DNA of 64,000 bases, from the NCBI GenBank assembly GCA_009746045.1, contig RPFO01001021.1, positions 165,001-229,000 of the forward strand. Reading direction: 5' to 3'. The notes beneath the pieces are model-generated. The model searched no databases. It was not told where the DNA came from and was given only the letters and a program-made list of their open reading frames with translations. Made by a program: the position numbers and the translations under genes. The stretch is from Mesostigma viride. Its lineage: Eukaryota; Streptophyta; Mesostigmatophyceae; Mesostigmatales; Mesostigmataceae. Positions 1-12,002 of this stretch are shown piece by piece. How positions within the stretch are numbered: position 1 is the first letter of the stretch; every line of letters begins with the position of its first letter.

Positions 1-957
1 GTTTCTTTGAATGTGCTCACTGAAGCAGTATGCGCGGCCTCGCTGCTATGGCGGCGGGGCTAAAGAAAATTAGGCAAAGACCCCGTCCTTGCCTGCTATG
101 AAGTCGCGGGCTTTGCGACTTCACGGCAGGTAGGGGCGGTTTGAACGGAACGGAAATTTCGCGTTACCAATGTGCCAAGTGGTTCTGGTTGGCACCTTGC
201 TGGGCAGCGTCTCGGTGGTCATAGAAAGTGGGCTGGGCGCCCCGCCCCGGCTGCTGGTAATTCCAGCAGCGGAGCCAATCATGTCGACTAAGAAGTCCGC
301 AGCTGATGCGGAAACTGTGCGAAGGTCAATAGATTAATTTGGATTCCATGAGACTGCGCTGGTAGTCAGTCAGCGGCCCACCGCCTAGGGCGCTGCATGG
401 CGCTGCCTTCGGCTTGGTGCGCGGCCCTTTTTTGTTATGGGCCAGCGAGGGATATAAGGGTGACGCGCGGCCGGCTAATTTCTTGCGTTCCGGAAGAAAA
501 TATATTTGCAAAATTCCCACAAAAGGAACCGAGTATCGGAAAGGCGTCTCGGCTGACAGTGGCAGTGTCTGGCCTTGTCGTCTCTTCCTGCTCAGCACCC
601 GGCAGGTAGCGGTTCAAACCCTGGTGGCGTCGGAATGCGAATTTTCTGGGTTTTTATCCGGAATAATGTTTTGCTGAGGCGGCTCCGCGGATTCGCTAAC
701 CTTTTATTGTCGGGCCCCTTAGGGGGTTATTATAGCCTTGTGCGGGCTGAGTCGCCATGAAGGAGATGTTGCGACACGCCCCACTTTGTGGTCTTTTATG
801 GAAGCGGCTACCCTCGAGGCTGCTCGGAAGAGGGGGGGGGTCTTCTCCTTTTCTTTGTTCACTGTTATTGGGGCAACAGTGATCCTATCAAGTTTTGTTT
901 CCTGAGCGGCGACAGTGCGGGGGAGGAGGGTAATGGCGCCAGGGACTGGGGTGGATC
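1..957. other. hairpin-rich non-coding stretch
   Basis: No convincing protein gene is visible. Several strong inverted repeats follow each other: a stem at 99-107 with 115-123, with outer pairing from 92 to 130; an exact 8-bp stem with a 5-base loop at 250-270; and a 5-bp stem at 423-427 with 439-443. G runs and U-rich loops are common. This could be a structured RNA, an organelle-derived fragment or a repeat. I recognise no known RNA family in it. Confidence 0.35.
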
Positions 958-1078
958 GGGGGGCTCTTGCTCCTGCATGCGAGGGAGACGAGATGACTAC
1001 TTAAACCTGCCTTTGGCAGGGGCTCTACTCATTGTTTTCAATCAATGCTGGTTTTCTTGGGAGCTCAAGTGTCATAAT
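958..1078. repeat. 121-bp direct repeat, copy 1
   Basis: This segment is repeated, apparently without change, at 1560-1680, starting in a run of six G and ending GTCATAAT. The copies are 602 bp apart and enclose 481 bp (1079-1559) in which I see no gene. It could be the terminal direct repeat of a small TRIM-like element or a local duplication. I see no target-site duplication around the pair. Confidence 0.85.
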
Positions 1079-1559
1079 CGGATTTCTCTGAAAATAGTTT
1101 ATTAAACAGCATGCGGGAAAGAAAGGGCCGCCACAACCTTGTGGCTGTACATGCAGAAAGGCTTGTTAGACGAATGGGGACGGCTTGTTGTTTACCGGGG
1201 AATCCTACTGGCAACTAGCTTTGCCTTTTGTAAGTCAGGCGCCGTTTGTTTGAACGGCCGGCCATGTGTTGAATGCTGACGGAAGTTGCGTCAAAAAGCT
1301 GTAATAAAATCTGATGTAACCAGCACTCACCAATTGATTGGTGTGCTGCTTGGTTGGGTGGTGTGTTCAGGGTTGCATTCGAAGAGTACACATGGCCTGA
1401 CAGCTCAGACGTGTGACAGATGAGCTGGCTGGCTGAATTATTAAATTGTCAGCGTTAGGATATTTCTGGTTTTGCCGTTTTCCATTTTGACGGTAGGCTT
1501 GATAAGCATGGTCGGCGGGTTGTGACCCGTAATTGTTTCTTCCCACCCATCCCACCCTT

Positions 1560-1680
1560 GGGGGGCTCTTGCTCCTGCATGCGAGGGAGACGAGATGACT
1601 ACTTAAACCTGCCTTTGGCAGGGGCTCTACTCATTGTTTTCAATCAATGCTGGTTTTCTTGGGAGCTCAAGTGTCATAAT
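1560..1680. repeat. 121-bp direct repeat, copy 2
   Basis: Exact partner of 958-1078. Its right edge abuts the point where the Harbinger transposase reading frame stops, so a rearrangement joined this repeat to a truncated transposon. Confidence 0.85.
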
Positions 1681-2462
1681 AATGCATTGGATTGACTACA
1701 TCCCTCTGTGATGGCTTATCTATTTCGATGGCAATGCCATCGATGGCACCAACACATCCTTCAACAACTCCTCTGGTCGTTCTGTTGAAGCCGTTTGCCA
1801 AACTTGACAAGTCGCCTCCGTCATCCGTGGTCGGGAAGTCCAGGTGATAGTTCTCGTTGATAAAATCCACGACTTCCCAGACAGCTTTGTAGAAAGTCGC
1901 CTTGTGGAGGCCATGTACGTCCATGATGTCGATGTGCCTGCACACGTTACAACCAGCATAAACAGGGTATCAATGCGCCTGACCTGTCCTTTCCAAATGC
2001 CTACTGAATGGACCGTAGCGTGCTTAATTGATGAACGCAATAAATTTACCTGCCACCTGCAGCCCATCGCAGAAACGCTCCGAGCTTCATTTCGCAGGTA
2101 ACCGGTGTTCCACTGCTGTTTGCCGCCTTCACATGGTTTGGTTCCAAGCCGCATTCCCGCATTCTCTCAGCAACCGCCCGAAACCTGTCTTTGGTAATCT
2201 TGTAGCGCATCCTGAACTCGCTTTCGTTCATGCCATCTAGCTGCATAGCAAGGTTAAGTCGCTTGCGTTTTTCGTTTTTCACTCGTGGCAAGCCGGCTCG
2301 ACTCACGTAGGGACTGAACACATGTACCACACCCGGAGAAGTGTACCTTGCCTGCTTTCCTGGACGTGTAGACATCATGGCCAAATCTTGCCAATCTTCT
2401 ATGTCCTCCTTGTCAATCTTGTCCTCAACTGACTTTCGCAACAGGTGCGACTGGAGAGACAT
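1681..2462 (-). pseudogene. PIF/Harbinger transposase, 3'-truncated, one intron
   Basis: The reading frame starts at 2462 and runs to about 2050. It continues at 1937 after a 112-bp intron (2049-1938) with GT and AG ends that restores the frame. Before the intron lies the FLRWAAGG segment, and after it STFY-like KATFYKAVWEVVDFINE and then CVGAIDG, which holds the first catalytic Asp of the DDE_Tnp_4 (HARBI1-like) nuclease. The protein stops at the 121-bp repeat at 1680, so the second and third acidic residues are missing and it cannot be active. Harbinger elements normally also carry a Myb-like partner gene; none is visible here. Confidence 0.75.
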
Positions 2463-2780
2463 TTTTTTTTCTTAGTTCGTGAGTGATATGGCGAAATCGG
2501 TGTGCAATCGGAGAAAGTTGCGGCGATGGCTGCCTTGGGCGTTGAGCTCCGCTCACGTCGCTGGCAGGCGTTGCTGGCAGGCCTCTGACTTTCCCGCCCT
2601 TTTTCTTCTAATCTTGCGATCCTGGCGAGAATAAAATTTTAACAGGCCCTTCTGGAGGTGCATGGCATTTAACTAAAAGTGGCCCGTTTTAGTTAAAAAC
2701 GACGAGGCTTGGGGACCGTTGATGCAAAACCCCCATCGATCTCACCGTCCGTTCTCTCCCGCCAGTTTTATCAAAAGTCC
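2463..2780. other. intergenic, short palindrome
   Basis: This is the 5' side of the Harbinger fragment. No gene is seen. An 8-bp inverted repeat (AACTAAAA/TTTTAGTT) lies at 2671-2694. Confidence 0.4.
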
Positions 2781-3625
2781 GTATAGACCGGGCCTAAGAT
2801 ACAGCACATGGTGGAGAATGAGCCTATGGTCTTCTGTGGCATGCAGGCTACGTTGTTCCAAGCCAAGGGCTCGTGGTTCATCAGGATGGAGGGTGGTAAG
2901 GACTATCCACAGCAGATTGTAGATGCATTGCAGGAGCCCATCACGCAGGCTAGGTGTGCTACCATCAGGGGCATGCTGGCATGGCTTGCAAGTATATGTG
3001 CCCCTGACTTGCTGGTTTTGAGTCGACTTACTGATTCCCAGCTGGTTGAGGTGGGTGCTGAGAGTGTGGTGCAGGCTCTCATGATGTCTCCCCCTCTTAT
3101 GCTGGGTCCTGTGGATTTGTACAAGCCCCTTGACATGGTTCTCTATGTGGACAGTTCTATGGATAATAGGAAGGTCACAGAGGTCAGGGGCAGAGCAGCA
3201 GCATTAGTTACCCTGGAGCAAGATCACACCTCACTTGTTACCTGGTACAGTCGGTTGCAGAACAGGGTTACACCCAGCAGTGATATTGCTGAGTGCAGGG
3301 CAATCTGTGAAGGGCTGCATACTGCTCTTTACTTGAGGGAGCTCTTCTACCAGCTATGTCAAGTGGCTTCCTGTAGGTTGCAGCTGCACACACTGGTGAG
3401 GACTGACAGCATGGGCATGGTGCAATTTGTGCACAGGCAGCTGGCCAGGAGCAGGGACCTTGACTACTACTTGTTGCTCAAGGAGATGTCCTACCTATAG
3501 CTCACATTGAACATGTGCCTGGTGTGGACAACCCTGCAGATGCCCTCACCAAGCTGGAGGAGAAGGCGGAGCGGCAGTACCCTCTGCTCCCTGGGCTCAT
3601 GGACCCCTTACACGGGCGGCCATAG
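2781..3625 (+). pseudogene. Ty1/copia-like RT tail and RNase H, fragment
   Basis: This is the C-terminal end of a copia-type polyprotein: the RT thumb (TIRGMLAWLASICAPDL), then RNase H with the VDSSMDNRK motif, WYSRL and AECRAI. It aligns along its whole length with the copia element at 38380-39080 in this window, but as a diverged family. A frameshift near 3500 separates the main frame from the conserved tail HVPGVDNPADALTK, which ends at the stop at 3623-3625. Gag, integrase and most of RT are missing, so this is a 5'-truncated relic. Confidence 0.8.
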
Positions 3626-4936
3626 AGACCAGGCCTTGCTTCAGCTTGGGTGTCCCCAGGGGGCTGCTTGACCAAAGTACCAAGTGGTGACTGGTGCTTA
3701 CTGGTTGACAGCCGGTCCTTCAGGGTTAGGTACACCCTCCTGGACAGGAGTTGGTGTGGAATGTCACTCCTACCAGCTGAGAATCATGCCTGGCCCTCCC
3801 CATGGGGTTCAGAAGAGTCGCCAGGACTTAAGTCGACGCCTTTGGCCTCAAACAGTTAGGCCATGCAAGGGCAACCCGAATGCTGGTTCTTACAAGTTGC
3901 TGTACATATGTTTTCTAGTGCTTGTTTCCAACCTGTTGCTAATAAAGAACCTGGTTGTGTGACCATGTGGGACATGGTTGCCAGGGAGCCACATTCTGGG
4001 TTATATAATGCTTGAATAAAACATAATCATGTCATTCTCATGTTAATTGTGCCCATGGTTGTAATGTTTCTCTTGTGTGAAGTTCCAGGTCACCTATAAA
4101 CCTGGAGGTTGGGGTGGGGTTCAATTCCCCAGCAGATCGAGCCACAGCCTGGCATGAGTGATTCCTGGGCTTAACACCCAGTGAAGACATGGGCTCCCCA
4201 ATAAGGCAGTATTTGCATAGGTGCTACCTGAGTCTCTTTGAGCATATAAAAGGGAAAGGCTGGCCAAGGCGGGCGCCATAAGAACGGGCGCCTGTGATAA
4301 CTGTGAAAGATCAGGAACTCACAATAATACGTTCTTGGCATCCTTTAATCCCAGCCATTGGACTAGGTAATGTGCCTTGACTTAAATCTAGCACCAAGTT
4401 CCCAAGGAAAGGTTGGGAGCTGACCAAGGGGTCAGGGGATAACCTGGGGTGACCTCTGATTCACTGGCCAGTACACCTAGCCTGGTCCAAGGGCAGATAT
4501 GTTGTTACCCAAAGGAGGCAGGAACCTGGGCCCTAAAAGGTCTGATCAACCTCAAGGGACCAAGCGGTCTGTGGCTGAGTGGGCACAAGCAAGGTTAGGC
4601 TTGTTTCAAGCTGGTCCAGCTCCAAAAGAAGAAAGGGTTGGAGTTAGCATTTTGGGCAACCAATATGCTAAGTGGATGCAGTTTGGAAAGACCTTTCCAA
4701 CGCCGTGCTGACCGCCTGAAACAGACAAGGGACGAGAAAGATATGAGGTGCCGAAGTCCTAGCCGTCCGTGGCTGACTAGGGTGCAGTCCTCTGGTATAG
4801 TGGACGGGACACGTGGCAGGCCGTGCCTGCACAGGCTTAGCCTGACTATCACATTCAGACTGTGGTCCACGTAGACCAGGAGGAGCAGCAGCCTGTGACT
4901 GGTGGAATACTGGAGCTGGCACAGGACTGCAAGGAT
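3626..4936 (+). other. probable 3' UTR and LTR of the copia fragment
   Basis: Non-coding sequence downstream of the RNase H tail. It has polyadenylation-like AATAAA at about 3940 and 4013 and a TATA box (TATAAAAG) at 4245-4252, as expected of a 3' LTR U3 region. The matching 5' LTR is absent, so its limits cannot be drawn. It is cut at 4937 by a CACTA-type end. Confidence 0.35.
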
Positions 4937-5235
4937 CACTAGGAAGGGGTCTGTGACATTTTGTGATATTTTTTTATCACAAAATGTCACTTTTGTGACA
5001 TTTTGTGATAAAAAAATGATAAAACATGCCAAAATGTGACAAAATGTGATAAAACTGTGACAAATTGTGATCGAGACATGTCATGATTGTGACAAAACGT
5101 GACAAACGTGATAAAACCAGCATATTTTGTGATATCATTATCACAAAATGTCAAAGTGTCACAAAATGTCACAAACCCACAGAAAAACAAAATGTGATAA
5201 GGTGATAAATCACAACCACTCAGGGGAAGTGATAT
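4937..5235 (+). mobile_element. CACTA (EnSpm) transposon left end with subterminal repeats
   Basis: It starts CACTAGGAA, sharing nine bases with the terminal inverted repeat of the complete CACTA element at 40191. About 250 bp of densely repeated TGTGACAAAATG / TGTGATAAAA units follow in both orientations, including inverted pairs at 4960-4990 and about 5125-5150. Dense subterminal repeats are typical of CACTA elements. I found no matching right end or transposase downstream, so the element is truncated or its far end has diverged. Confidence 0.55.
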
Positions 5236-7737
5236 GTCACAAAGCACGCATAATGCACATCCGCAGCAAGGAAGTGCGTGCATGCCGCAGCAGAGATGGA
5301 GAAGGAAAAGGCCAAGGTGGGACACAGCAAGGTGGCAATGCCAGGAGAGACAACACGTGCAGCGGTACGGGGCAAGCTTTCAAAGGATGACACCAAGAAC
5401 TCGCCACTGAGAAAGTTCTTAATTGCAGGTGACAACTTGAAAAACCAGAGGGGGGTACTGAAAGGAACTGACAAAACAAGCTGGAAACACTCTCAGGTGC
5501 ATGATAAAATGCACCACAATGTCATGAGCCGTGGGAGACATGGTTTATTGCAAAAATATCGACTGGGATGTTGAGAAAAACACCAATATTGAACATTCAG
5601 GGCAATCGTCATCATGGTCATCAAGTGTCAACCTCCGACCCATCGCTGGCCAAGCATCCATCATGCTGATCAAAGGTGGCATCGTCAATATCTACACTAA
5701 ATCACAACACTGCATCATGCATCCATTGCTCTGAGCTCACAACACTGGTATGATAAAATGGCAACGGGGAGTGAACATGTTCAGATGGCATGCAACAACC
5801 CGATGAAATGGCACAACTGATCAAATACGAACACCAACTGTATTGATACACACACAAGGAACGGTGCACTCAAGCATGGTTGTGGGTGGTGTGCAAAATG
5901 GACACCCACAATCATCGCACAAATGCAATATAAAATCTGTTGACCGACAAGCACAACGGGGCTCAACAGTCCTCGTCATCAAAGTCATCATCCTCATCAT
6001 CACTGAAACCATTACGAGGGCTGTCCCAGCCACCATTGCTGAAATATCTGGATGACTCTCTAGAAACAATCACAGGACACTATCGAGTGCTACTACGGCA
6101 ATGTGACCAAGGCTCAGAGCCTACAAAATCTGCATCCGCATGTGGCCTCTCGCCGTGTTGGACTGACGGATGTGCCCAGCCCGACTGTGTTAGGTATATT
6201 GCCTGCATGCAAGACAAAAATACATCATCCGGCAAAGCACGCATCGGTACACACAAAAATTTGTTAGTGAGATGAAGCCACGCGCTGGACGCGCCAACAA
6301 CTGTCAACTTTGCATGACTTCAGTTCACTTGTATGTAAGGATGCGGGGGAGATCGCAGCAGTTGCGTGGCTATCTATGAGTACCGGCCTAGTTTTAGGAC
6401 AAAGAAGGTGAGATACTGGGCCAAGAGAGAGACAGGGGTGCTCGAGAAAAAAATTGGCCATGGATGTTCACCTAAATTGTATCTACATGCCTCACAAGTT
6501 GTAGGGAACTGCACACCCAGGAATCCTGGAGTCGTAAAGGTTCCCTAACATGCCAAGAGCCCTCACAATCTACTTCATTGCAATCTCTGTATGGTTAATA
6601 CGGCAATAAGAAAGAAACGCCTGATTAGTGCTGGCCAAGAAAAAGCAAGGCCAATCAACCAACAATATGCCCCGTTACAGGTAGGATGAACTCTAACGAG
6701 GCTGAAGGCTCTACGTCTGCAATTGACACTAGCAGGAGTCGTTCAGCAGGGTGGGGTGTGGGGGGGGAGGGAATGACAAAAAGCTGTGATCTGAGCAAAA
6801 AGGAAATAAATATGCAAAGATGCTACCCATGCAAGGAAGCGAGACATAGTCCAGCAATGCCACGAATGTCAGCCGAGGCTACTGGATTGCAAAGCAGGTT
6901 CTACCGACAGCGAAGGAATTGGTACGAATAATTCCAACTATTTGTAGCTGAGAGCATCACCAGCGGGCTACAAAAAAATCATGCACGGAAGCTGGAAGAA
7001 TAAGGCCAATGGTGGCTGACGCGCACAGCACGTTGATAATTTAAGGAATGAGCACTACATAAAGAATGATCACCGTTGCTCACCATCAAGAATTCGCCGC
7101 GCTGGACAGGCGACCAAGAGCTTGTCGCTGCCACATGCGATGGGGCCGCGTGCAAGCCCAACGGTATTAGGCATCACAAGTACACGCGCAAAATTGACAC
7201 CACAATGGCAACACAGATGCACACATACGAATGTATAACGACCGAAAGCATAAACAGAGAATCAGTTGGTTAAGACAAGGAAAGTGGCGCAAGAGCAGCC
7301 CATGTCATGCAACTCTCAATCTGAACAAGGTTATGCCCTTCATGAAAACTAAATCAGATGTCGTTTGCATAGTCTATTGACCTTGTACGAATGAGATAGT
7401 GAAACTGCTGCAGCATTCATGGCAAGCACGGCTAACTTGGCATGAAACCGAGCGGCCCATAGCAGCCTTGGCCCTAGGGCGATACGTGAGAATGCCACGT
7501 GCGTACGGCATGCATGTTCAAGTCGATGCAAACTTATTAGTATTTCAGGCGAGGAATTCCTTGCTCACCTCAACTGGTGAAGAGTGGGCAGCTTCTGGAT
7601 GTCCGAATGTGCTGTGCGTACCACTGAGCGAACAGATCGATTAAAGCTTTATTCTAGACCATGCCTATGTTTCTCCCCCGATGGCTGCTTGTAGCCTTGT
7701 CCGAGCTCGCTCCTGAATTCATTTGAGACGACGCCCT
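5236..7737. other. no recognisable gene
   Basis: Only short open frames occur. Scattered ATGATAAAATG and CACAA motifs up to about 6000 suggest the interior of the CACTA element. I see no conserved domain. Confidence 0.4.
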
Positions 7738-7897
7738 TGTTGGAAAAGGGAGAGGAAACTAATGGGTTTTACACAATGCCTTGTGCTTGGCCTTGCTACC
7801 CTTGCACCTTGCAGGTGATGAAAGACTGAGCTTGAAGACAATGGAAGAGAGACCAGAAAAAGAGTTTTATTTCATAGGTTGAGAGGTTAGGAATACA

Positions 7898-7946
7898 GAG
7901 GTTCAATGGAGGTTCAATAGAGGTTAAATGGAGGTTCAATGGAGGT
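7898..7946. repeat. 12-bp tandem repeat GAGGTTCAATGG
   Basis: Four imperfect units in tandem inside the LTR, just downstream of its TATA box in the minus orientation. Confidence 0.8.
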
Positions 7947-8038
7947 ACCTGCCCTTAGGGGGCAGTTTCCTTTTATACCTTTTAGGCTAGGAAGGATGAC
8001 ATCAGCAATGACATCATCACAGAAGCTTGTAGAAACAT

Positions 8039-8130
8039 CCTAGCATATTCCTAGCATATTCCCAGCATATTCTCAGTATATTCCAGGAATATTCCTGGCA
8101 TATTCTTAGAACATTCCTAGAACATTCTAG
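8039..8130. repeat. 10-11 bp tandem repeat around AGCATATTCC
   Basis: Eight or so degenerate units (TAGCATATTCC, CAGCATATTCT, TAGAACATTCC) in the presumed U3 of the LTR. They could be enhancer repeats. Confidence 0.75.
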
Positions 8131-8518
8131 ACATGATCCAATGAGCTGGCATAATAGCTAGATGCCAAGTGTCTACATAATAATGTGCCACATAACATGA
8201 TTCATAAAGTGACACATCTCTTCTCCTTGGAGTGACAAGTGTCATGCAATGAGTCTACCCACTTGTCATCATGTAAGTCATAACATGTGTCATCATGAGC
8301 TTCCAACATTTGTCAGCTCATGGACCAAACACTTGTCCAGTAGGCCATAGCACCACTTGTCAATCAAATACGTGATGCTACTAGGCTGACTCAGGGTACA
8401 AGTCATCCATGTCCAAGTATAGGACTATGGCACATGAATATTGATCAGCTCATTGAGCCCAATCCATCTAGCTCATCATAGCTATCAAATTCCCAGTCCA
8501 TAAGTAATAAATCCAACA

Positions 8519-11500
8519 AGAAATAAATCAGGCTGGGATATATTGTGGCCAGGTGGATATAATATCCCTAACAGCCCTAATGGCTACATAAATCACGACG
8601 GTCATCAGTGAGCCTATGCTCCTATTCCAACTATCACGTGCGTTCATACAGAAGCGACATTGCTGGAAATCAAAAGGCACATAATCCCGCCTTGGCTGCG
8701 AGCCGATCGCAGCTCCCTTCCACCTTTCCCACCTGTGCAGCGTGGATAGATGTGCAAGATGAAGGTCTTTTTTTTTTCGCGTCGTCTTAACTTCAACTTC
8801 AACGGTAACACCCGCGCAACCACTGGAATTAGGGCTCGCAATTCGCCAAGTCCCATCAACGTCGCAAAGTCTGGTGTCGTCGCTCTTCCTGTCATCAATC
8901 AAGACAATCATTAGTGCCAAATACTATCGTCATTACTGTCGTCATTAGAGGCCCTTTAGGCCTTTACTATCGTCAGTCACTCGCTTTGTGACGATAATAA
9001 CGTACGGTAGATGGCATCAGTCGTACTTCCCGCCCCCCCCCCCTGCCCCCATCCCCTTCCGATTTCGCCGCTACTACATCTCGCCCCAAGTAGAAGTTTG
9101 CATTTTGCCATACATTAGGAATAACTGACTGACGAAACCAGTAAAAAGACGACTGACATGACTCTCTAGTATCGCTTGGTTGGGACCGCTGGCCTGGCAT
9201 CGTAACTGTTAGCCGTACCGTTCAGACTACAGTCCACAGCAGCCCCTAGCTTGGGAGTCTGGAATGAATGGACAAAAATCTTTCGCAACATGCGCAAGTC
9301 TGGAATCAACCCGTCAGGATCCTTGCGCAAAATTCAAATATTACGCCGAAACCGATGGCAAACGACTAGGTGCACGCAATGGCTAAGGCAGTGAGGGGCT
9401 GAGGGTACGCTCGAGCGAAGGGGCCACCTAGTTTTATGTAACCACAGAGTGTGCAATAACAAACGGGGCTGCAGGTCCACGAAACGACGTGATTTCTCTA
9501 GCAATTGCGGCGTAGCAGTTTGGATCATGATGTAGGTGCACTTAGGATGTATGTCGAGTTTAAGGGGACGGTCCCGGCGCGAATATTTTGGCGCCGAAAA
9601 ATTCGCGGTACCCGTCCGTACCGTGAAAAAGTGGTGCACGGGGCGCGCACCCCTACCGGAGCTGGCCATGGCGACGTGCTTTCAGGCAGAGTAGAAAAAG
9701 ATAGCTCGCGGAATGCAGAGAAACTGAGCGAATCTTAAAGACGATGAGTAAATGATACTACTTCGTAGCGGAGTTCGCGTTTTTTGCAGTGTCGATGATT
9801 TTATTGATGACCATCGCCACGGGGGTCCAATCTGATGTTTTCGTCGAGAGGAATAAATTAGAATGCACGCTGGCGGCGGTGATTGTCAGGTTTTATGGGC
9901 TTTACCTAGCGTCAAGGATGCGTTTAAATCGTTATTGGTAAAGCTTTAAAAAATTTGCTGGGTTTCGGCAAGATTTCCGTCATGATCGGTAAGACACTCT
10001 CCAGGCTCGCGGGATGCGCGTCTTATTATTCCATGGAAGGTTGTTCTTTCTTGCGCCGCTGGGCGAAGGACAATTCCGGTAATGGTACGATCGTGTGATC
10101 AACGTGACCCTATGAATGTTTCGCTTCCTTTATGGGTTATCAACGCAAGTTTTCGGCTTCTTTCCGTGCAGTTCGCGCCAGGTATAATGCCATTCCGTGC
10201 TGCGCATCGCCAGATTCCTGGCACCTTTCAGTGGTTTTTATGTACGTTGCATGGCTGGGATGTATCAAAGCGTGACCGTGGCATATCGTCAAGTTGTCAG
10301 GGATTTGCTGAGTGGTTTCTTGGAAGGAGATTGCTAACAGCACTCAGTTTTGTGTGAATATTGACGCGGCCTTTCTTAGCAGAGGCTTCATTGTGGTTAG
10401 AGGCTCACAAGCTTGAGTTTGTTTCTTGGCAAACAATTGCGCTGGAAAGAAAGGTGGCAGTGGTTTTTCTGAGGGGCATACTGCATGGGTGGAACTGCAC
10501 GTAGGTAGGGGTTATCGTTGTCTTGTTGGCCTTTCTCCCACTAAAATGGGAGAGCCCTAATTCATATGCTAGCAAGGCAAGGTAACCATGGTAAGAAGCC
10601 TTGGCAAGCAGCATGTATGATAATTCTGCTTTCTCTGTGGACTGTCTGTTGTTACCCTTGTTGGGCAATTAGTGGATATGGCTTTCTAGGGTGTGTTTGA
10701 GCTTGGTTTTGGGATGATGCCCACACCATAAACCTGGAATATGCTTTAGAAGTGTTGGCTAGGCATGTTGAGCTATACCTGCCTCATTGTTGTGCACACA
10801 CGCAACAGGTTGCCCGTGTCGAGGTAAGGCAAGGGCACATGACGTGCCCAGCCACCTCCTTGTACATTGTGGTCGAATTGGGCATGGTCAGGAGCCTTTT
10901 GGATGGCATAGGAAGTGTTAGTGTGCCTTAATACTCACTAATGCCTTCCTTAGCGTCTGCACAGGTGGCCAACTGCCAAAATTAATAACTGCTACAGCTG
11001 AGCTCAGAATGCCACCAAACTTTGACAGTGCCTTCTATATGGTCATGACAGAATTTGACTTGTGCTTTTCAGGCCTAATTGATGTGTTATGAGTGTGTAT
11101 GGGGACGCCCCGCCTAAAAAAGCGTATTTTTGGCCCAAAAATTAATAACTCAAAGGGATGTGCTGATTTTGTTGATCCAATTAGGTAGAAACGATGTCCC
11201 ATGACATTTTTATATGGGTTGTGCTTTTTTCATGCAACTGGTTCTCCCACTGTTCTGGGCAAGATGTGCCCCGGACAGCGTTTTTTTCTATTTTTAGCTC
11301 ATAGCCGGTGTATGGCTGGGGGTAGTACCCCCAACAAGTGGTGGTATGCATGCCCAAACATCATGTTTATGGTCCCCAAACATCATTCAGTGGTTGTCAG
11401 TTGCATTTCTGTAGTTATTAGGGGGGGTAAGTTTTGATATATTTCTATGGGACCCTCCCCTTAATTAAGCATGGAGGTAGCAATGAGGGACTGAGACACA

Positions 11501-12002
11501 TCATATCCAGTTCTGAATCAAGCCGTTCTTTACGCTGAAACACATGACTAGGCCTTGCAGGCTTGTCAGACAGGTCCTGTACTTCCTAGGTTGCAGAGTC
11601 TAGGCAAATCCAGTTCGTCCTGGCTCTGCACTGATTCCAGTGGACGTTGAGGATTTGCTTGCACGCCTGCACGTGCCTCGTCACGCCGATGGGAACGAGG
11701 AACAACGCAAAGGATATAGCTTGGTCATGGGGGATGACCAGCTATCTTGGCAAGCACGAACCGAGGCTCCCACATTGGACGTGGAAACGCTCACCGTGGT
11801 CGTGGCTTGGTGCACGGGTTAAAAGGTTGCTGCCTTGCAACTTTGGCTCATCCCGTTGTGCGCGTGAAAGACCAGGAGCTCACAGCTCCGGTTTGTTGCT
11901 AACTGTCAAAGCTGCGATGGGTGAGGTTAGTCAGCGACAGCTTGTCTACCGACTCCACCTTGGGAAAAGGAACAGTACGAGGGTACAAGGACGTGAGCTC
12001 CA
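8519..12002. other. no recognisable gene
   Basis: The open frames are short and without familiar domains. A GC-rich patch near 9570-9650 contains TTTTGGCGCCGAAAA, an E2F-like palindrome that could mark a promoter. TTAATAACT-containing motifs recur near 10980 and 11140. I cannot assign a gene here. Confidence 0.35.

Larger units (their letters stand above)
7738..8518 (-). mobile_element. LTR, probably solo, minus orientation
   Basis: The 781-bp segment has inverted ends TGTTGGA...TCCAACA, the usual TG...CA of an LTR. Read on the minus strand it has a TATAAAAGG box near 7971 and an AATAAA signal near 7868, so U3, R and U5 are in a sensible order. No primer-binding site, polypurine tract or coding sequence adjoins it, and the 5-bp flanks do not match, so it is either an old solo LTR or a fragment. 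Confidence 0.5.

Noticed and set aside
250-270. Resemblance to the small-subunit rRNA word GGTAATTCCAGC
   Set aside because: The surrounding sequence does not match rRNA and the word is explained by a perfect local hairpin.
4115-4131. Perfect tRNA-like T-arm (TGGGG, TTCAATT, CCCCA)
   Set aside because: No matching acceptor, D or anticodon arms lie upstream. At most a pol III B-box or SINE remnant.
8528-8920. 130-residue open frame on the minus strand
   Set aside because: No domain, mixed composition and no supporting signals; likely chance.
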